64,000 bases of DNA, from positions 1-64,000 of the forward strand of contig DASYZE010000001.1 of the NCBI GenBank assembly GCA_035946625.1, given 5' to 3'. Of the stretch, positions 59,971 through 64,000 are shown in pieces. This DNA comes from DASYXZ01 sp035946625 (GTDB lineage: Bacteria > Acidobacteriota > Terriglobia > UBA7540). Position 1 is the first letter of the stretch. Every line of letters starts with the position of its first letter. Under the pieces are notes generated by a model. It ran no database searches and was not told the DNA's origin. It saw only the letters and a program-made list of their open reading frames with translations. The position numbers and the translations under genes are program-made.

Positions 59971-62394
59971 TTAAATATCCAGGTTCTTCACTTCCAGGGC
60001 GTTTTCTTCGATGAAGTGGCGGCGCGGTTCGACGACGTCGCCCATGAGGATGGTGAAGATGGAGTCGGCTTCCACCTGGTCTTCCACGCGCACCTGAAGC
60101 AGGATGCGTTGCTCGGCGTCCATGGTGGTTTGCCAAAGCTGGTCGGGATTCATTTCGCCCAGACCCTTGAAGCGCTGCACGGTGAAGGCTTTTTTGCCGA
60201 GGGCCATCACGTGATCGAGCAGCTCCTCGCGGCCCTCGATGTTGACCTTGTCGCCGTTCGAGGTGATGAGGAAGGGCGGCTTGTCGTTGGTGCGCACGCG
60301 GCGGTGCAGGTCAAGCAGGCGGCGGTAGTCGGCGGTGGAAACCAAGTCCCAATCGATCACCCGGTCTCCCAAGCTCTCGCTGGTGTAAGTGAGGGTGTAG
60401 AGGTTGTGTTCCGGGTCGAGCTTGACGGTGGTCTTAAAGCCTTCGGCCTTTAGCTCTTTGGCCACCTGTTCGAGCTTGTCCTTTTCCTCCAGTTCCGCCT
60501 TCTTGCCCAGCTCACTCTTGAGCATGGCGTTCACCGGACGCGCGTCGCCGATCCGCTTCTCCATTTTGTCAAAGAGCTCCACGTACTCGGCGAGCGCCAT
60601 GAGGAAATTGGTGAGGTCGCCGCCCTCCAGGCGTGTTTTCTGTTTGCCCTCGCCCATTTCCACGGCGTGGTCCTCAGTGGCGCGGCGCATCATTTCGCGG
60701 CGGAATTCCTTTTCGTCACGAATGTACTTCTGGCTCTTTCCTTTCTTGAAGAGATAGAGCGGCGGTTGGGCGATGTAGACGTGCCCACGCTCCACCAGCT
60801 CGCGCATTTGGCGGTAGAAGAACGTGAGCAGGAGGGAGCGAATGTGAGAGCCGTCCACGTCCGCGTCCGTCATGATGATCACTTTTGAATAACGCAGCTT
60901 GGTAACATCGAAATCGTCTTTGCCAATGCCGGTGCCGAGGGCGGTGATGAGGGCGCGGATTTCCTCGTGGCCCAGCATTTTATCAAAGCGCGCTTTTTCG
61001 ACGTTCAAAATCTTGCCGCGCAAGGGGAGAATGGCCTGGTAGCGGCGGTCGCGCCCCTGCTTGGCGGAACCGCCGGCGGACTCACCCTCGACAAGGAAAA
61101 GTTCGCAGCGTTCAGGATCCTTTTCCTGGCAATCGGCCAGTTTCCCGGGCAGGCCGCCCGAATCGAGAGCACCCTTGCGACGCGTCAACTCGCGGGCTTT
61201 GCGCGCGGCTTCGCGGGCGCGCGCGGCGTCAATGGATTTGGCACAAATTTTGCGGCCGACGGTGGGGTTTTTCTCAAAGTTTTCCATCAGCTTCTCGTAA
61301 ACGAAGCTGGCCACCGTGCTCTGAATGTCACTGTTCAGCTTGCCTTTGGTCTGGCCTTCAAACTGGGGTTGCGGCAGCTTCACGCTGATCACGGCCACCA
61401 AGCCCTCGCGAACGTCTTCACCTTGCAGGTTTTCCTTTACGTCTTTGAAGAGCGATTGGTTTTGCCCGAACTGATTGATGGCCCGGGTGAGCGCCGAGCG
61501 GAATCCGGAAAGGTGAGTGCCGCCATCGACGGTGTTGATGTTATTGGCGAAACAAAAGACAGTCTCGGCGTACCCATCGTTATACTGAAGGGCGAACTCC
61601 ATGGAAACGTCGTCCTTCTCCGCTTCGCCGTAAATGGGCGTGGCGTGCAAGACTTCTTTGTTCTTGTTCAGGTGTTTAATGAACTCGGAGATTCCGCCGG
61701 TATAGTGAAAATCCGCCTGCTTGTTGCTGCGCTCGTCTTTTAAGCGGATGGTCAAGCCCTTGTTCAGGAACGATAACTCGCGCAGGCGCTGGGCCAGGGT
61801 GTCGTAATTAAACTCGATGGTGTCGAAAATTTTTGAGTCAGGGAGAAAAGTGATTTTGGTCCCGCGGCGCTCGGTCTTGCCCGTTTTTTTCAGGGGCGCC
61901 AGGGGCTTGCCGCGCTCGTAGGACTGCTCCCAGGTGTAGTGGATTGGATCTTTGCCGCTCTCACGCCATATTTCCAGGTCCAGCCACTCGGCGAGCGCAT
62001 TCACCACGGAGACGCCGACGCCGTGCAGCCCGCCGGAAACCTTGTAACTTTCGGTATCAAATTTTCCGCCCGCGTGCAGCACCGTCATCACCACTTCGGC
62101 GGCGGAGCGGCCTTCCTCCTTGTGGATATCCACAGGGATACCGCGCCCATTGTCGATCACGGTCACGGAATTATCGGAATGCACGGTGACGTCAATCTTG
62201 TCGCACTGCCCCGCCAGGGCTTCGTCCACGGCGTTATCCACGACTTCCCAAACGAGGTGGTGAAGGCCTGTCTGACCCGTGGAGCCAATGTACATCGCCG
62301 GCCGCTTTTGGACCGCCTCCAGGCCGCCGAGCACCTTGATGCTCGCTGCGTCGTAATTCTGGCTTGCCGCCTTTTTCTTTTCAGTTTCCGCCAC
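59971..62394 (-). CDS. gyrB: DNA gyrase subunit B
   Basis: About 807 residues from a GTG at 62394 (MAETEKKKAASQNYDA when initiated with Met); a TTG six codons upstream is the alternative. The ATPase domain shows VQKRPAMYIGSTGQTGLHHL, VDNAVDEALAGQCD and GRGIPVDIHKEEGRSAAEVV; the TOPRIM domain shows LVEGESAGGSAKQGRDRRYQ and IIMTDADVDGSHIRSLLLTF; the end has VQRFKGLGEMNPDQLWQTTM. It is downstream of dnaN on the same strand. Confidence 0.96.
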   Translation of the reverse strand: MAETEKKKAASQNYDAASIKVLGGLEAVQKRPAMYIGSTGQTGLHHLVWEVVDNAVDEALAGQCDKIDVTVHSDNSVTVIDNGRGIPVDIHKEEGRSAAEVVMTVLHAGGKFDTESYKVSGGLHGVGVSVVNALAEWLDLEIWRESGKDPIHYTWEQSYERGKPLAPLKKTGKTERRGTKITFLPDSKIFDTIEFNYDTLAQRLRELSFLNKGLTIRLKDERSNKQADFHYTGGISEFIKHLNKNKEVLHATPIYGEAEKDDVSMEFALQYNDGYAETVFCFANNINTVDGGTHLSGFRSALTRAINQFGQNQSLFKDVKENLQGEDVREGLVAVISVKLPQPQFEGQTKGKLNSDIQSTVASFVYEKLMENFEKNPTVGRKICAKSIDAARAREAARKARELTRRKGALDSGGLPGKLADCQEKDPERCELFLVEGESAGGSAKQGRDRRYQAILPLRGKILNVEKARFDKMLGHEEIRALITALGTGIGKDDFDVTKLRYSKVIIMTDADVDGSHIRSLLLTFFYRQMRELVERGHVYIAQPPLYLFKKGKSQKYIRDEKEFRREMMRRATEDHAVEMGEGKQKTRLEGGDLTNFLMALAEYVELFDKMEKRIGDARPVNAMLKSELGKKAELEEKDKLEQVAKELKAEGFKTTVKLDPEHNLYTLTYTSESLGDRVIDWDLVSTADYRRLLDLHRRVRTNDKPPFLITSNGDKVNIEGREELLDHVMALGKKAFTVQRFKGLGEMNPDQLWQTTMDAEQRILLQVRVEDQVEADSIFTILMGDVVEPRRHFIEENALEVKNLDI

Positions 62395-62489
62395 TAGATC
62401 CCCAACCTCCAAACTCTTTCGATTTTCAAATCACGGCTGGCGCCTGGTCTCCGCTCAATCGCTGAGCGCTCCGCCGCAAAACGCCTTAC

Positions 62490-62527
62490 ACCAAAAGACC
62501 GGCAGAAAAAGTAAATCCCTGCCGGCC
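62490..62527 (-). terminator. hairpin in the dnaN-gyrB gap
   Basis: On the minus strand GGCCGGCAG pairs with CTGCCGGTC around AT-rich bases and is followed by TTTTGG. It is 50 bases after the dnaN stop and about 100 before gyrB. The T-run is short, so it may be a partial stop or only an RNA hairpin. Confidence 0.45.
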
Positions 62528-62575
62528 TCGAGCCATCGAACTCCCTGTGGTGGAATCGACCCATCACGCGCTTTC

Positions 62576-63691
62576 TCAAATCCTCATGGGCATGACCACA
62601 TAACGATAGCGGTACTCTTCCTCGTCGCCGGGGCGAAACTGGCCGGCACTCTGTTCGTCTTTCAATTCCAGGCGAATCTTGCCGCCCTCGCCCACCACAT
62701 TCAGGAAGTCCAACAGGTACTGGTAATCGAAACCGATCTGGAGAGCCTCGTGGGGAAATTTCGCATCCAAAATATCATGCGCCTCGCCATACTCACCGCT
62801 CGATGAATAAACCTCTAATTTGTCTTTATCGAGTTGAAGGCGGATGGCGCGCGACCGCTCATCGGCGAGCAGGGCGACGCGCCGGATGGCGGCGGTGATG
62901 GCGTCCTTCTCCAGTTCGACCGTTTTCTTGTTGTCGCGGGGGAGAACCGCCTCGTAGTTCGGGAATTGCCCGGTTAACATTCGGGAGATCAGGACTCGCT
63001 CGCCCACCGAGAAATAAAGATGACTGTCGTCCTTGGAGAACTGAACAAGGGCAGCCTCATCGGCTTCCGGAAGAAGGCGCTGGAGTTCTGCCATCGCCTT
63101 CTTGGGGATCAGAACGCGTAGTTCATTCGAAAGGCCCGCAATCGGCGTCTGTTTTTCGACCATAGCCAGACGATGCCCGTCCGTGGCCACCATGGCGACG
63201 CTATCAGGCTTTAGCAGTAAAAGGGCTCCATTCAGCGTGTAGCGCGATTCTTCACTGGAGATGGCGAAAATGGTCTTTTGAATCATGCCAGTAAAAACGC
63301 TGGCCGGAATTGCCGCCAGGGTTTTGGGGGCTGCCGGAAGCACCGGAAAGCTGTCTTTCGCCATGCCCACCAACTTGAAGGCGGAGCGTTCGCAGTTCAC
63401 CTGAACCCAGTGGTTCTCTAGAACTTTGAATTTTATTTCCGCTTCGGGCAGGGAGCGGACAATTTCCAGCAGGCGCTTCGCCGGAATAGTCCCCGACCCC
63501 TCTTTCTTGACCTTGGCCGGACAACCGCAACGAATGCCCAATTCCAAATCGGTGGCGCTAATCCGCAGATTTGACTCAGCGGCCTCGATCAATAGGTTGG
63601 ATAGGATTGGAATGGTGGTCTTTCGTTCCACCACTCCCTGGGTAAGGTTTAATTCACTCAAAAGATCTGACTTCTGAACTGAGAATTCCAT
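62576..63691 (-). CDS. dnaN: DNA polymerase III subunit beta
   Basis: The sliding clamp, 371 residues: MEFSVQKSDLLSELNLTQGV, VVERKTTIPILSNLLIEA, LVMVATDGHRLA-type VAMVATDGHRLAMVEKQ, and the C-terminal RYRYVVMPMRI that forms the partner pocket. It follows dnaA on the same strand after a 204-base spacer, the common dnaA-dnaN order. Confidence 0.96.
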   Translation of the reverse strand: MEFSVQKSDLLSELNLTQGVVERKTTIPILSNLLIEAAESNLRISATDLELGIRCGCPAKVKKEGSGTIPAKRLLEIVRSLPEAEIKFKVLENHWVQVNCERSAFKLVGMAKDSFPVLPAAPKTLAAIPASVFTGMIQKTIFAISSEESRYTLNGALLLLKPDSVAMVATDGHRLAMVEKQTPIAGLSNELRVLIPKKAMAELQRLLPEADEAALVQFSKDDSHLYFSVGERVLISRMLTGQFPNYEAVLPRDNKKTVELEKDAITAAIRRVALLADERSRAIRLQLDKDKLEVYSSSGEYGEAHDILDAKFPHEALQIGFDYQYLLDFLNVVGEGGKIRLELKDEQSAGQFRPGDEEEYRYRYVVMPMRI

Positions 63692-63895
63692 AGGTTTAAT
63701 ATCCTACCAGAATCGTATTAGTAGTAGTGCCTGTGAATTTGTGGAAAAGTCAAAAAAGAATTGAAACCAATCCGGTTGCCGATTCTGACTTTGTGAATGT
63801 AACTATCCTTCCTGTGAATCCCTGTGCAAAAATCGCACCTTTTAAATCGATTCACAAGTCTTCGACAGAATCCATTTGTCGATAACACGCTAAAG
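63692..63895. other. dnaA-dnaN spacer, candidate replication origin
   Basis: The spacer is AT-richer than its flanks and holds near-matches to the DnaA box: TGTGGAAAA at 63740-63748 and TGTCGATAA at 63877-63885 (each one base off TGTGGATAA). TGTGAAT occurs three times (twice as CCTGTGAATand once as TTGTGAATG) and GATTCACAAG lies near 63849. Position between dnaA and dnaN is the most common oriC site. No perfect box is present, so it is a candidate only; the region upstream of dnaA is outside the window. Confidence 0.5.
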
Positions 63896-64000
63896 TCAAC
63901 GGAGAGCGTCACTCAGCTTGTTGATAATTCTGTTTAAATCTTTATCCGCCTTGCGTTGGTGCCCGATTTTGTTGATCGAGTGCAGAACGGTGGTATGGTG
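63896..64000 (-). CDS. dnaA: chromosomal replication initiator DnaA, C-terminal end
   Basis: The last 34 codons of a gene that runs off the right edge. They read HHTTVLHSINKIGHQRKADK then DLNRIINKLSDALR before TGA. HHTTVLHSI-KI is the DnaA-box-binding signature at the end of DnaA domain IV. Placement before dnaN and gyrB supports the call. Confidence 0.92.
   Translation of the reverse strand, partial: HHTTVLHSINKIGHQRKADKDLNRIINKLSDALR

Overview
The window looks like a chromosomal segment of a member of the Acidobacteriota. The basis is a high-GC background, an ADOP-type permease (acidobacterial duplicated orphan permease) at 25.8-28.3 kb with the decayed tail of a second one at 22.9-23.2 kb, several Tat-exported Gfo/Idh/MocA oxidoreductases, secreted carbohydrate-active enzymes, and many dispersed palindromic repeats in the gaps. 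The right edge carries gyrB, dnaN and the C-terminus of dnaA, so the window probably ends close to the chromosomal origin. Species cannot be named from sequence alone.

Layout. 0-1.8 kb: cut-off IS701-type transposase, a MITE-like repeat, and a brnT/brnA toxin-antitoxin pair whose toxin has an in-frame stop. 1.8-8.3 kb: histidine operon hisI-G-D-C-B-H-F-A, mostly coupled by ATGA overlaps; hisE and a histidinol-phosphate phosphatase are not in the window. 8.4-19.8 kb, minus strand: a YheT-type hydrolase, then (in transcription order) a secreted TPR protein, ispE, tRNA-Gln, prs, rplY, pth, rpsF, rpsR, rplI, dnaB and alr, a housekeeping string for isoprenoids, nucleotides, translation and replication. 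20.3-22.7 kb: kdsB and a Tat oxidoreductase.

22.9-28.7 kb is an accessory island of broken and unusual genes. It holds a dead ADOP tail, a decayed IS3 orfA, a MauE-like redox membrane protein, a Tat-exported protein ending in a ten-cysteine tail, a frameshifted AraC-type regulator, an intact ADOP permease, and a 3' fragment of a tRNA-Ala gene at its right end. The AraC, Cys-rich and MauE genes share one strand and may form a small exported disulfide-protein system; this is the best candidate here for an undescribed system.

28.8-54.4 kb mixes sugar metabolism (GH172/DUF2961 with HEAT repeats, GH27 alpha-galactosidase, CE15 glucuronoyl esterase, Gfo/Idh/MocA, class II fructose bisphosphatase), glutaryl-CoA dehydrogenase, argJ, a secreted S9 peptidase, glmS and a histone-deacetylase-like enzyme. 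It also holds a defence patch (a MmeI-like single-chain restriction-modification enzyme beside a coupled two-gene module with a PIN-like nuclease). selD is a selenoprotein gene: a UGA lies at the catalytic position with a SECIS-like hairpin just after it. glmS encodes Ser where the catalytic N-terminal Cys belongs.

54.5-64 kb, minus strand: a YdjC-type deacetylase coupled to larE, gyrA, a vapBC-type pair with a palindromic operator, gyrB, dnaN, a candidate origin spacer and dnaA; a 46-residue basic protein is encoded on the plus strand between vapB and gyrB. A recurring theme is palindromic repeats between genes, and in one case (ispE) inside a coding region in frame.
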